34,919 bases of DNA from Lysobacteraceae bacterium 2PB (lineage in GTDB: Bacteria; Pseudomonadota; Gammaproteobacteria; Xanthomonadales; Xanthomonadaceae). Shown here one piece after another: positions 1 through 9,600 of the stretch. Made by a program: the position numbers and the translations under genes. Location: contig SCMT01000039.1 of the NCBI GenBank assembly GCA_005502915.1, positions 1 to 34,919 on the forward strand, read 5' to 3'. How positions within the stretch are numbered: position 1 is the first letter of the stretch; the number at the start of each line of letters is the position of its first letter. Below the pieces are notes generated by a model. It made no database searches and had not been told where the DNA came from. It saw only the letters and a list, made by a program, of their open reading frames with translations.

Positions 1-152
1 TCGAGCGAGGACCGCGCGGTGCCGAGGATGCGCAGGCCCGCCGGCAGCAGGCCATCGCGATGCAGGCCGTACAGCGACGGCAGCAGCATGCGCTGCGCCA
101 GGTCGCCGGTGGCACCGAAGATCGTCAGCAGGGTCGCGGGGGAGGCAGGCAC
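1..152 (-). CDS. zwf: Glucose-6-phosphate 1-dehydrogenase, N-terminal fragment
   Basis: Only the first 50 codons are in the window; the gene runs off the left edge. Reading leftward from a GTG at 152-150, the protein starts MPASPATLLTIFGATGDLA and continues into QRMLLPSLYGLHRDGLLP. The IFGATGDLA stretch is the NADP-binding signature of glucose-6-phosphate dehydrogenase, and the RMLLPSLYGLHRDGLLP stretch matches the first helices of the family. The GTG is chosen because it lies about 11 residues before the glycine motif, as usual, and has a weak GGA upstream; no ATG fits the frame. The enzyme oxidises glucose 6-phosphate to 6-phosphogluconolactone, feeding the Entner-Doudoroff and pentose phosphate routes in the cytoplasm. 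It is divergent from the GH64 gene. A 14-bp palindrome like those of the alpha-glucan genes lies 58 bp upstream of the start. Confidence 0.86.
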   Translation of the reverse strand, partial: MPASPATLLTIFGATGDLAQRMLLPSLYGLHRDGLLPAGLRILGTARSSL

Positions 153-209
153 GGTGTCATCCGGGAATCTGGGCCAGCAAGCGTAATCCGCGCACGGCAG
201 GCGACGCGA

Positions 210-223
210 TGCATACGTTTGCA
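210..223. promoter_or_regulatory. LacI-type operator upstream of zwf (alpha-glucan regulator type)
   Basis: TGCATACGTTTGCA is palindromic at 6 of 7 paired positions with a central CG, the usual form of a LacI-family site. The 11-mer ATACGTTTGCA is identical to the one between the GH97 gene and halogenase 3 (20567-20577). It lies 58 bp upstream of the zwf start. Binding by the regulator at 27887-28918 is inferred. Confidence 0.6.
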
Positions 224-377
224 CGTGGGTCCGAGCATGCGACCACGGCCATGCATGGCGTCTGACGCCGCCACCCCCGGGCGGGGCGAAAACGAACGAA
301 GGAAAAGTTATTGACGCATTGCAACATGGGTAATCCCAATATAAATCATTGCGTTAGGATTGCTTTCTACGCGACGG

Positions 378-391
378 TGACAACGCTGTCA
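378..391. promoter_or_regulatory. LacI-type operator upstream of the GH64 gene (beta-glucan regulator type)
   Basis: TGACAACGCTGTCA, palindromic at 6 of 7 pairs, is identical to the site at 6488-6501 and differs by one base from those at 5076-5089 and 16588-16601. It lies about 150 bp upstream of the GH64 start. The likely binder is the LacI-family protein at 5266-6279. Confidence 0.75.
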
Positions 392-538
392 ATTGGTCGT
401 AGAGTGGCGCCGCCACGAGGGCCGCGTGATGCAGGGGGCTGGGGCCGCGTCGTGGCGCACGCACGTGCGAGGAGCGCACGGCGCGCCGATCACCCCCACT
501 CAACGCAAGGCGTCTCCGGACGCAGGGAGAAGTTGAAG

Positions 539-2308
539 ATGCATCGCACCATACGCACCTGGCTGGCAGGGTGGACCCTGTTGCTGGCCGTTCTCGGGTT
601 CCAGGCCCACGCCCAGGAGTACACGCGCGGCGTGGACGTCAGCGGCAACACGGCCACGATCTGGTTCAAGCCGAACGTGACGATCCAGTGGGTCGACGTG
701 CACTACACGCTCGCCGGCGGCGGGCAGCAGAACTTCCGGATGGGCTACAACAGTGCCGCCGCGCGGTACGAGCGTGCAGTCAGCCCCGTGGCATCGGGGC
801 AGGTCCTCAATTCCTCGTTCACCTATGGCGATCCCGGGCGCGACACGCCCTGGTTCTCCAACACCATCGGCAGCGGCACCACGCCGACCGGCCGGGTCTG
901 CTTCTACGAGAACGTGAACTATGGCGGCGCGAGCTTCTGCGCCGATGCCGATTCGAGCTGGATCGGCAGTACCTGGAACGACCGCGCCTCGTCGATGAAG
1001 GTCGTGGCCGGCTACCAGGCGCAGCTGTTCCGCGACATCAACCACGGCGGCGGCAGCGTCACGGTCAGCGGCAATGTCCCGGATCTCGGTGCACAGGGGT
1101 TCAACGACGCCGTGTCGTCGTTCAAGGTCGTGCCGGTCACCGGCGGCACCTGGAACGAGCGCACCACCTTCGTCGTGCAGAACATGACGCGCGGCCGCTG
1201 GACCAACGCGCAGGTGTACTACGCGATCATCGGCAAGAGCTGGCAGACCGGGCAGTTCGTGTGGATCAATGCCGCCGGCCAGCAAGTGCCGATGTCGGAT
1301 GCCGACAACGGCGCGCTGGTGAAGAACGGCGAGCGCTACAGCAACTACTTCCATCGCGTCTCCGACCTGCCGCAGGTCACCATCGCGCCGATCAACTCCG
1401 CGCGCATCCTGCTGTCGGTGGGCAGCCCGATGTACATCAAGGTCGTGCGCGACGGCAACGGCAACATCGGCTATGCCGGTGCCAACATCGAGAACCCGAC
1501 CGATCCGAACCTCGACGTGTACTTCGATTTCGGCGAAATGGCGATCCTGCCGAAGTCGATGGGCAATCCCGGCATCTACGTCAACACCACCCGCGTCGAC
1601 CACTTCGGTTTCCCGCTGCGCCTGCGCGTGCAGGGGCTGAACGGCTACGACCGCACCGTCGGCGAGCGCATCGACACGCTGACCCGCGACGACGTGATCT
1701 CGCGCTTCGTCGCGCGCGTGCCGACGCCGTTCAAGCCGCTGGGCCAGGCGCCGTACACGCCGTACCGGGTGATCGCGCCGGCGCATGCGAACTTCGGCAG
1801 CGGCAAGCCGAACGCCGGCTACCTGCAGCCGTACATCGACCAGGTGTGGGCGCGCTACCGCAACGAGGACCTGGTGTTCACGCTGCCGAACCTCGGCACG
1901 TTCCGCGGTCGGGTCAGCGGCGACACCTTCCGCTTCACCGGCGGCAACGAGAATGGCGTCTTCTACATCAACGGCAAGCCGGACACGCAGATGGTGTTCC
2001 TCGGCAACGGCCTGCTCAACGATGCGCGCAACGCCGCACCGCAGCACATCGGCACGCAGTTGCAGATCCAGGCCCAGGTCGCGGCGGCGCTGAATCGCCA
2101 CGTGATGGAGTCGCCCGCGAACTGGCACAACCGCAATGCCTTCTATCCGGCCGGTTCGCTGGCGAACTGGTACGCGAAGTTCTGGCACGACAGCGACATC
2201 GCCTACGACTACCTCGCCTACGGGTTCTCGTACGATGATGTCGGCGACCACAGCCCGTCCTTGCACACCAATGCGCCGACCACGGTGACGTACAGCATCG
2301 GCTGGTGA
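539..2308 (+). CDS. Secreted beta-1,3-glucanase, CBM56 + beta/gamma-crystallin + GH64
   Basis: This 589-residue exported enzyme is predicted to cut beta-1,3-glucan (laminarin, curdlan, fungal wall glucan) outside the cell. Residues 1-25 form a signal peptide ending in AHA. Residues 27-107 resemble a CBM56 beta-1,3-glucan-binding module (VSGNTATIWF, VDVHYTLAGGGQQNFRM, DTPWFS). Residues about 119-197 form a two-motif beta/gamma-crystallin-like domain (CFYENVNYGG, LFRDINHGG). Residues about 205-589 match GH64. By analogy with laminaripentaose-producing GH64 enzymes, Glu333 (FDFGE) and Asp354 (RVDHFG) are probable catalytic residues. The ATG at 539 has a GGGAGAAG ribosome site; the open frame further upstream has no signal peptide logic. 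A TGACAACGCTGTCA operator precedes it and a strong terminator follows. GH64 assignment is firm; the role of the crystallin module is unknown. Confidence 0.88.
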   Translation: MHRTIRTWLAGWTLLLAVLGFQAHAQEYTRGVDVSGNTATIWFKPNVTIQWVDVHYTLAGGGQQNFRMGYNSAAARYERAVSPVASGQVLNSSFTYGDPGRDTPWFSNTIGSGTTPTGRVCFYENVNYGGASFCADADSSWIGSTWNDRASSMKVVAGYQAQLFRDINHGGGSVTVSGNVPDLGAQGFNDAVSSFKVVPVTGGTWNERTTFVVQNMTRGRWTNAQVYYAIIGKSWQTGQFVWINAAGQQVPMSDADNGALVKNGERYSNYFHRVSDLPQVTIAPINSARILLSVGSPMYIKVVRDGNGNIGYAGANIENPTDPNLDVYFDFGEMAILPKSMGNPGIYVNTTRVDHFGFPLRLRVQGLNGYDRTVGERIDTLTRDDVISRFVARVPTPFKPLGQAPYTPYRVIAPAHANFGSGKPNAGYLQPYIDQVWARYRNEDLVFTLPNLGTFRGRVSGDTFRFTGGNENGVFYINGKPDTQMVFLGNGLLNDARNAAPQHIGTQLQIQAQVAAALNRHVMESPANWHNRNAFYPAGSLANWYAKFWHDSDIAYDYLAYGFSYDDVGDHSPSLHTNAPTTVTYSIGW

Positions 2309-2342
2309 TCGGCGGCATCCGCCGGAACATCGGCGCGGAAAC

Positions 2343-2373
2343 AAGAAGGGGCGTGCATGGCACGCCCCTTCTT
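2343..2373. terminator. Bidirectional rho-independent terminator between convergent GH64 and GH3 genes
   Basis: A perfect 14-bp stem (2343-2356 with 2360-2373) closes a 3-base loop. The stem is GC-rich in the middle with A-rich and T-rich outer ends, so it can serve the plus-strand GH64 gene and the minus-strand GH3 gene. Confidence 0.85.
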
Positions 2374-2395
2374 TCGTCCTGTCGAATCGTGGTCG

Positions 2396-4990
2396 TCAGG
2401 GCGTCGACGGGGCAGGACACCCGAGCTTGTGCGTCGGATCCGTCCCCAGGCCGATGCCCGACACCGTCAGCTTGAGGCCCGGCGCGGCGCGCAGGCCGAA
2501 CGGTACGGTGATGTTGCGCATGTCGTTCGCAGCGTTGCTGCGCAGGCACTTCAGGAGCATGCCGACGCGGAGCCACTCGCCGCGCGGCAGGCCGGCGAAC
2601 TGCGAGGTGACGTCGACCGAGGCGCCACACTTGTCGCCGCATGCGGCCAGCCATTCGATCCTGCCCTTGCTCGGCAGCGCATCGATGCGCAGGTCCGTGA
2701 TCACCCACACATCGCCGTCGGTCTGGCGCTGCAGGTCCTGCGCGGGCGTGGCCATCAGCTCGGCGGCGGACGCAGCGGTACCGGTCCAGTGCAACTGCCG
2801 GGCGTCTTCCTGGGCGAGGCGATCCACGCCGGCGATCGACAGCGTGCCATCGGGCGTGGTGCCGCGCGTGTGCATCACGTCGTAGGTGCCGCCGCCTGCG
2901 TCGGTCAGGCGCAGGCGGAAGCCTTCGGCGGCCTTGCCGCGCACGAAGAAGACGTTCGGCTGCGCGGCTGCCGCCGCGATCCCCGATTCTTCGGGCAGCG
3001 GCGCGAGGTTGCCGTCGTCGGTGTAGCGCAGGCCGTGGCCGAAGGCGAACAGCGGGTCGTAGTTCGCCTGGCCGACGTTGTTCTCGTACTGGTCCGCGCG
3101 GCGCGGCCAGGAGAAGCTGAGCTTGCCCTTGAAGTCGTGCTGCACCTTGCCGCGCGCGTCGCGCAGCAGCACGTCGGCGATGCCGGCGCCTTCCGAGCCC
3201 GGCAGCCACGCGGCGACGAAGGCATCGGCGGCGTTGATCTCGCGGTTCATCCACAGCGGTCGTCCGCTGAGGAACACCGCGACCACCGGAATGCCGTCGG
3301 CCTTCAGCTTGCGCAGCAGGTCGAGGTCGCGGTCGTCGCCGGGCTTGTACAGCAGGTTCGGCAGGTCGCCCTGGAATTCGGCGTACGGGTTCTCGCCGAA
3401 GACCACGATCGCCGCGTCGGGCTTTTCGCGATACTTGCCGTCGATCGCGAGTTCCGCGCGTCCTCCGGCGGCATCGATCTGCTGCTTGAAGCCTTCCCAG
3501 ATCGTGTCGGCGTTGGGGTAGTCGGCGCGCGTGGTGCCGGTGCCCTGCCAGTTCAGCGTCCAGCCGCCGGACTGCTTGCCGACGTCGTCGGCGCCGTCGC
3601 CTGCGACGAGGATGCGCTGCTTCGGCGACAGCGGCAGCAGGCCGCCGTTGTTCTTCAGCAGCACCAGCGATTCGCGCACTGCCTGGCGCGCGACCGCGCG
3701 GTGCGCAGGTGCGCCGAGCAGTTCGAACCTGCCGCCGAGCGCGCGCTGCGAGGGTTTCGGCGCCTCGAACAGGCCCATGCGGACCTTCACGCGGAGGATC
3801 CGGCGCACGGCGTCGTCGATGCGCGACATCGGGATCTCGCCGGACTTCGCCTGCGCGACGGTGCTGTCGTACAGGCCGCGCCAGCTGTCCGGCGCCATCG
3901 CCATGTCCAGCCCGGCGTTGAAGGTCTTCGCGCAGTTGGTGTTCGTGCAGCCCTCGACCTGGCCGTGGCCGTTCCAGTCGCCGACGATGAAGCCGCTGAA
4001 GCCCATGCGCTCCTTGAGCACATCGGTCATCAGATCGCGGCGGCCGTGCATCTTCTGGCCGTCGATGCTGTTGAAAGAAGCCATCACCGCCTGCGCGCCG
4101 GCGCGGATCGCGGTGAAGTAGCCGGCGGCATGCACGTCGCGCAGCGTGGCCTCGTCGCCGGGTGTGTCGCCCTGGTCCTTGCCGTTGCGCGTGCCGCCGT
4201 CGCCGAGGTAGTGCTTCACCGAGACCATGACGTGGCGTTCGCTGAGGAAATCGCGCGCCCCGGGCTTGCCCTGCAGGCCTTCGACCATTGCCCCTGCATA
4301 CGACGCGACCACGTCCGGGCTTTCGGAATAGCCTTCGTAGGCGCGGCCCCAGCGGTCGTCGCGCGGCACCGCCACGGTCGGCGCGAACGCCCATTCCATG
4401 CCGGTGACGCGGGTCTCGATCGCGGTGATCTCGCCGATGCGGCGCATCAGTTCGGGGTTGCGCGTCGCGCCCAGGCCGACGTTGTGCGGGAACAGGGTCG
4501 CGCCGACGATGTTGCTCTGGCCGTGCACGGCATCGATGCCGAAGATCACCGGGATCGCCTTGCCGCCGCCGGAGGTGTCCATCGACGCGGCCCAGAAGGC
4601 GTCGGCGAGGTCCAGCCAGGCCTGCGGTTTCGCGTTGTACTGGTTGCCCGGGTCGGAATTGCCGCCGGCGAGGATCGAGCCGAGCCGGTACTTGCGCAGG
4701 TCGTCGGGCGTGATCGTGCTGATGTCGGCCTGCACGATCTGGCCGACCTTTTCCTCGACGGTCATCGTCGCCAGCAGGGCTTCGACGCGGCGCTCGAGTG
4801 CGGCGTCCTCGCCCAGCGGCCAGCCCGGCACCGGCCAGTTCGCCGGATCGATGGTGGCGGGCGCGGCGGTGGCCAGGCCCTCGCCGGACTCGGCGTGGAG
4901 GCCGCCGCTCAGGGCCAGCAGCAGGGCTGTGCACAGCGGTGCGATGCGCGGCCTGCGGCGCGCGGACGTGGCGTTGGGGACGGCGCTCAT
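2396..4990 (-). CDS. Exported GH3 beta-glucosidase / exo-beta-glucan glucohydrolase
   Basis: This 864-residue GH3 enzyme is expected to release glucose from beta-glucan oligosaccharides in the periplasm or outside. A signal peptide covers residues 1-33 (ends LHA). The N-terminal barrel contains the KH motif (Lys259-His260) and the nucleophile Asp338 in GFIVGDWNGHG. The C-terminal sandwich has GENPYAEFQGD (532-542), equivalent to the acid/base loop of barley ExoI-type enzymes. About 170 further residues resemble the C-terminal domain of ExoP-type glucan glucohydrolases. The start at 4990 is chosen because MSAVPNAT leads directly into the signal peptide and GAGGA precedes it; an upstream in-frame ATG at 5068 would bury the signal peptide. 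It is divergent from the LacI regulator, with a perfect operator between them. Linkage specificity (1,3 versus 1,4) cannot be decided by eye. Confidence 0.9.
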   Translation of the reverse strand: MSAVPNATSARRRPRIAPLCTALLLALSGGLHAESGEGLATAAPATIDPANWPVPGWPLGEDAALERRVEALLATMTVEEKVGQIVQADISTITPDDLRKYRLGSILAGGNSDPGNQYNAKPQAWLDLADAFWAASMDTSGGGKAIPVIFGIDAVHGQSNIVGATLFPHNVGLGATRNPELMRRIGEITAIETRVTGMEWAFAPTVAVPRDDRWGRAYEGYSESPDVVASYAGAMVEGLQGKPGARDFLSERHVMVSVKHYLGDGGTRNGKDQGDTPGDEATLRDVHAAGYFTAIRAGAQAVMASFNSIDGQKMHGRRDLMTDVLKERMGFSGFIVGDWNGHGQVEGCTNTNCAKTFNAGLDMAMAPDSWRGLYDSTVAQAKSGEIPMSRIDDAVRRILRVKVRMGLFEAPKPSQRALGGRFELLGAPAHRAVARQAVRESLVLLKNNGGLLPLSPKQRILVAGDGADDVGKQSGGWTLNWQGTGTTRADYPNADTIWEGFKQQIDAAGGRAELAIDGKYREKPDAAIVVFGENPYAEFQGDLPNLLYKPGDDRDLDLLRKLKADGIPVVAVFLSGRPLWMNREINAADAFVAAWLPGSEGAGIADVLLRDARGKVQHDFKGKLSFSWPRRADQYENNVGQANYDPLFAFGHGLRYTDDGNLAPLPEESGIAAAAAQPNVFFVRGKAAEGFRLRLTDAGGGTYDVMHTRGTTPDGTLSIAGVDRLAQEDARQLHWTGTAASAAELMATPAQDLQRQTDGDVWVITDLRIDALPSKGRIEWLAACGDKCGASVDVTSQFAGLPRGEWLRVGMLLKCLRSNAANDMRNITVPFGLRAAPGLKLTVSGIGLGTDPTHKLGCPAPSTP

Positions 4991-5075
4991 GGGCAATGCA
5001 ATCCTCGCGTGGGCAGGGCCCGTCGTCGTGGCGACGGGCCGTGGGACGATGCCGACATCGCGCCGCACGGATAGG

Positions 5076-5089
5076 TGACAGCGCTGTCA
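5076..5089. promoter_or_regulatory. Perfect LacI-type operator between GH3 and LacI-family genes
   Basis: TGACAGCGCTGTCA is a perfect 14-bp palindrome, 85 bp upstream of the GH3 start and 176 bp upstream of the regulator start. It could repress GH3 and allow autoregulation. Confidence 0.8.
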
Positions 5090-5265
5090 GCCGAGCGCAG
5101 AATACACTGCGCCGCGCGGCAGTTCTTGTTGCAGGGCAGCATGGATCCGCTGCGGCGAGTCGCCGGGCGCATTGCCGGATCGGCCGATGGGAAGCGCCGG
5201 ACGGCTCTGGCAGTATTGCCCCGCAATTGCATTCCGCAATGACAACGAGAGAGTGGACCCAATCC

Positions 5266-6279
5266 ATGCGAGTCCGGATCGAGGATGTGGCGAAGGTCGC
5301 CGGCGTGTCGATGAAGACCGTGTCGCGCGTGCTCAACCACGAGCCGAACGTGTCCGAACGCACCCGCCAGCGGGTGCAGACGGCAGTGGACACGCTCAAC
5401 TACCGGCCGCTGCCGTCCGCGCGCGTGCTCGCCGGCCGCCGCTCGTACCTGGTGGCGATGCTGTTCGACAATCCCTCGAACAACTACCTGATGGAAGTGC
5501 AGATGGGCGTGCTCGACGCCTGCAAGTCGCAGCACTACCACCTGATGCTGGTGCCGATGGATCACCAGGGCCGCGATGCGGCAGCCGAGATCGAGGCCCT
5601 GAGCGTGCAGCTTCAGGTCGACGGCCTGGTGCTGACCCCGCCGATCACCGACGACCCGGCCGTGGTCGCGCGCCTGCGCGACCTGCACATTCCCTACGCC
5701 AGCGTGTCGGCGAAGGAAGAGAACCGCACCATCGGCGTCGTCGTCGACGAGCACGGCGCGGTCTGCGCGATGATGGCGCACCTGGTGTCGCTGGGGCATC
5801 GCCGCATCGCGCACATCAAGGGCCATCCCGCGCACGGCGCCAGCGGCTGGCGCCTCGACGGCTACCGCGATGCGCTGGCGCGCGCGGGACTGCCCTACGA
5901 TCCGGCGCTCGTGGTCGACGGCGAGTTCTCCTACGACTCCGGCTACGCGGCCACGCTGCACCTGCTCGCGCTCGACGCGCCACCGACGGCGATCTTCGCG
6001 GCGAACGACGACATGGCCGCCGGTGCGATCTGCGCGATCAGCGAACGCGGCCTGTCGGTGCCGGACGACATTTCGGTCTGCGGCTTCGACGACACGCCGA
6101 TCGCGCGGCAGATCCATCCCTCGCTGACGACGGTGCGCCAGCCCACCCGCGAGATGGGCCGCCTCGCCGCGCTCGAACTCCTGACCGAGATCCGCAACCC
6201 CGGCAGCGGCGCCACCATCAGCGTGCCCTACGCGCTGCAGCTGCGGCGTTCCACCGGCCCGGCACCGGCGTCGCGCTGA
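5266..6279 (+). CDS. LacI-family transcriptional regulator of the beta-glucan module
   Basis: This is a 337-residue LacI/GalR-family regulator. Residues 4-23 form the helix-turn-helix ([20 protein letters not shown]), followed by the hinge ([19 protein letters not shown]) and a type-1 periplasmic-binding-like effector domain ending with the typical [19 protein letters not shown] segment. The ATG at 5266 sits at the usual distance before the helix-turn-helix and has GAGAGAG upstream; an ATG at 5239 lacks a ribosome site. It lies between the GH3 gene and the first TonB receptor operon. The four TGACA(A/G)CGCTGTCA sites in the window precede genes of this module. I infer that it represses them and is relieved by a glucan-derived sugar; the effector is not identifiable from sequence. 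Confidence 0.88.
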   Translation: MRVRIEDVAKVAGVSMKTVSRVLNHEPNVSERTRQRVQTAVDTLNYRPLPSARVLAGRRSYLVAMLFDNPSNNYLMEVQMGVLDACKSQHYHLMLVPMDHQGRDAAAEIEALSVQLQVDGLVLTPPITDDPAVVARLRDLHIPYASVSAKEENRTIGVVVDEHGAVCAMMAHLVSLGHRRIAHIKGHPAHGASGWRLDGYRDALARAGLPYDPALVVDGEFSYDSGYAATLHLLALDAPPTAIFAANDDMAAGAICAISERGLSVPDDISVCGFDDTPIARQIHPSLTTVRQPTREMGRLAALELLTEIRNPGSGATISVPYALQLRRSTGPAPASR

Positions 6280-6648
6280 GTCGCGACGCCTGCTGTCCGA
6301 GGCCGTCTTTCCTCCGCGCGCCGGGCTTGCCGTGCGGCGCACGCGCGCATCCAGATCCTGCCGCCGCGGCAGGCCGCCAGACATGGTGTCCGAAGTTGTG
6401 CACCGATTTATTGTGCGCCGCACCAACATCAAATCATTGATTTGAAACAGATTGATGCCCGAGGTAGGCGCTTTATCGACTTCAATTTGACAACGCTGTC
6501 AATCTGACATCCAATGCGCTGGCGATGATGGGCGATGCGCCTGTCGCGCCGATGCGGCGGCGCCAAGGGGTGGCACAGGGCGCGTTCGAGGATGTCGTCG
6601 CACGGAAGACCAGAACAACGACATGCAGATCCCGGGGAGGGACGAGTG
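6280..6648 (+). other. Leader and promoter region of the TonB receptor-halogenase operon
   Basis: There is no credible gene in these 369 bp. The stretch 6395-6500 is distinctly A/T-richer than its surroundings and probably holds the promoter. It contains an operator (6488-6501) and a separate inverted repeat, CAAATCATTGATTTG (6430-6444), for which I know no regulator. About 150 nt of leader lie between the operator and the receptor ATG. Confidence 0.55.
6488..6501. promoter_or_regulatory. LacI-type operator upstream of the first TonB receptor
   Basis: TGACAACGCTGTCA is identical to the GH64 site and lies 147 bp upstream of the receptor start at 6649. It ties the receptor-halogenase operon to the beta-glucan regulon. 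Confidence 0.78.
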
Positions 6649-9600
6649 ATGAAACAGTTGCAGACCACACCCAGGCGGACGCTGCTGGCGACCGCACTGC
6701 TCCTGGTGATGTCGCAGACCGTCGCCGCGCAGACCGCGCCGCAGGATGCGTCCACCGATCCGGATGCGCCCGCGCAGTCCGCGCGCCAGGACGATGCGAA
6801 CGACCTCGACGTGATCGAAGTTCGCGGCATCCGCGGCAGCCTGCAGTCGGCGATGAACGTCAAGCGCAACGGCCAGGGCGTGGTCGACGGGATTTCCGCC
6901 GAGGAAATCGGCAAGTTCCCGGACACCAACCTCGCCGAATCGCTGCAGCGCATTTCCGGCGTGTCGATCGATCGCTCGATCGGCGAAGGCTCGCGCGTGA
7001 CCGTGCGCGGCGTCGGCCCCGACTTCAACATGGTGCTGCTCAACGGCCGGCAGATGCCGGCGTCGAGCATCGCCGAGACCGGCGCGTCCAACTCGCGCGC
7101 CTTCGATTTCGCCAACCTCGCGTCCGAAGCGATCTCCGGCATCGAAGTGTTCAAGACCAGCCGCGCGGCGACGCCGGCCGGCGGCATCGGCGCGACGATC
7201 AACATCAAGACCGCGCGCCCGCTGGCCAATCCGGGCCTGCACGCGAACATCGGCATCAAGGCGGTCAACGACACCTCGAACGACCACCTGCCGAGCCACA
7301 TCCAGGGCGACGACGTCACCCCGGAAGTCTCGGGCATCTTCAGCAACACCTTCGCCGACGGGAAGTTCGGCGTGGCGCTGACCGCGAGCTACCAGGAACG
7401 CGATCTCGGCTACAACCAGGCGTCGGTGGCCAACGGCTGGCGTCCGTTCCGAGGCGATGAGAACAACTGGGGCACGATCCCGCAGCCGGGCACGCCCGGT
7501 TCCGAGAACATCACCAACCGCCCGGGTCCGAACGACATCTATTCGGTGCCGCAGAACTTCGGCTACAGCGTCAACGCCGTGCAGCGCCAGCGCACCAACG
7601 GCCAGCTGACGCTGCAGTGGGCGCCGACCGACCGCATCACCACGACCCTCGACTACACCTACTCCGAAAATCGCATCCAGCAGCAGCGCAACGAACTGTC
7701 GGTGTGGTTCAACTTCGGCCCGTCGGTGAGTTCGTGGACCAACGGTCCGGTCGCCGCGCCGCTGGTGTATTCGGAAATCATCGTGCCGGCGACCAGCGAC
7801 CTGGCGATGGGCGCGGCCAAGTACGCCACGAAGAACGAGAACAGGTCGCTGGGCTTCAACGTCGACTGGGCGGTGACCGACACCCTCGGCCTGGAGTTCG
7901 ATTACCACAATTCCAGCGCGGAATCCGGCGCGGACAGCCCGTACGGCAGCAACAGCGTGCTCGGCGCTGCCGGCTTCTTCCGCGGCACGACCACGGTCGA
8001 TTTCAGCCGTCCGTTCCCGGTGCTGAGCGTGACCCTGCCGGCCGGCATGACCCGCATCGATCCCTCGCGGATGGAAGTCACCGGTTCGTCGTTCCGCAAC
8101 AGCTACATGCGTTCGGACGTCGAACAGGGCCAGCTGCGCGGCGACTGGCAGTTCGGCGAAGCCTCGCAGCTCGATTTCGGCGTTTCGCTCACCGAGGTCG
8201 ACAACCGCACCGCGTTCTCGAACGTGCAGCGCGACACCTGGGGCGGCACGGGTCCGGAGAACTATCCGGACAACCTGTGGATCCCGGATTCGCTGCGCCA
8301 GTATTTCGGCGATTTCAGCGGCAGCCGCAATCCGGCGATGTTCAACCAGTTCTTCACCTTCGACTTCGAGACGATGCGTCGTCTCGCCGGCATCGCCGCC
8401 GGGGACGATGCGCTGTACCGCCGCTCGGACGTGTTCACCACCGATCGTCGCGTGTCCGAGAAGTCGCAGAGTGCCTACGTGCAATACAGCACGACCTTCG
8501 ACTGGGCGATGCCGCTGCAGGTGGCCGCCGGCGTGCGCTACGAGCGCACCGAGGTCGAGTCGCAGGCGCTGGTGCCGACGTATTCGGGCATCGTCTGGGG
8601 CTCGGCGAACGAGCTGAACCTGGTGCGTGCCGGCTCCGGCTTCAGCACGCTCAAGGGCGACTACCGCTACTTCCTGCCCAACCTCGACCTGCGCCTGGAC
8701 CTCCGCGACGACCTGCTGCTGCGCGCCAGCTACGGCCAGAGCATCGGTCGGCCGGGCTGGGGCGACATCCAGGGCGGGCGCACGTTCAGCGAACTGCTGC
8801 GCGTGGACGGCGGTTCGGGCGCGCAGGGCAATCCCGGTCTCGAACCCCTGCTGTCGGACAACTTCGACGTATCGCTGGAGTGGTACTACGGCGAGTCGAG
8901 CTACCTGTCGATCGGCTACTTCCGCAAGAACATCGACAACTACGTCGGCGTGACCACGTTCAACGACACTTCGGCCGGGCTGCGCACGCCGGTCGGCGGT
9001 GCCTACTGGAACCAGGCCGTCGCCAACGGCTGCACCACCGCCGACGTGGTCTGCATCCGCAACTACATCCTGAACAACCTCAACGGTTCGCCCGGCGTGG
9101 TGCGCACCGGCTTCGACAGCAACGGCAACGCCACGGGCACGATCACCGGCCAGCCGGGCGATCCGGTCGCGAATTTCCGCGTGACCAGCCCGGCGAACCA
9201 GCGTTCGGCCTCGCTCGACGGCTGGGAATTGAATGCCCAGCACATCTTCGCGAACGGTTTCGGCCTGTCCGCGAACTACACCATCGTCGACTCCAGTCTC
9301 ACGTACGACAACTACAACCTCGGCGAGCAGTTCGCGCTGGAAGGCCTGAGCGATTCGGCGAACCTGGTGGCGTTCTACGAGCGCGGCCCGCTGCAGCTGC
9401 GTGGCGCCTACAACTGGCGCGACAAGTTCCTGGCCGGTCGCTTCGACGGCACGGGCCTGCCGAATCCGGTGTACGTGGAAGCCTACGGCCAGCTGGACTT
9501 CAGCGCCGGCTACCGCTTCAACGACCAGTTGTCGATGTCGTTCGAAGTGATCAATGCGATGGGCAAGACCCAGCGCGTGCACGGGCGCCACTACAACCAG

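Larger units (their letters stand above)
153..538. other. Divergent intergenic region between zwf and the GH64 gene
   Basis: No credible gene lies here; the open frames lack family-like sequence. The region carries two different LacI-type operators, one near zwf (210-223) and one nearer GH64 (378-391). Between them is an A/T-richer stretch (about 301-370) that stands out from the GC-rich surroundings and probably holds the GH64 promoter, although I could not place convincing -35 and -10 boxes. Confidence 0.6.

Noticed and set aside
60-314. Small plus-strand frame at the left edge
   Set aside because: It overlaps the zwf start in antisense and has no coherent protein character.
311-538. In-frame upstream extension of the GH64 open frame
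   Set aside because: It would place 76 charged residues ahead of a clear signal peptide and would cross the operator; the ATG at 539 has a good ribosome site.
500-2344. Long open frame antisense to the GH64 gene (about 614 codons), and similar ones antisense to GH3 (2357-5074 plus), the first receptor (6499-9591 minus) and the large GH13 gene (28100-31621 plus)
   Set aside because: They are valine/arginine/alanine-rich shadows produced by high-GC codon bias. None has a recognisable domain, and each opposes a gene with clear family motifs.
5215-5240. Nested ATTGC/GCAAT inverted repeats just before the LacI-family start
   Set aside because: They look like a possible operator, but there is no second copy in the window and they do not match either of the two recurring operators.
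2016-5399. A 1127-codon minus-strand frame overlapping GH3
   Set aside because: It is arginine-rich low-complexity translation in the wrong frame of the GH3 gene; no domain is visible.
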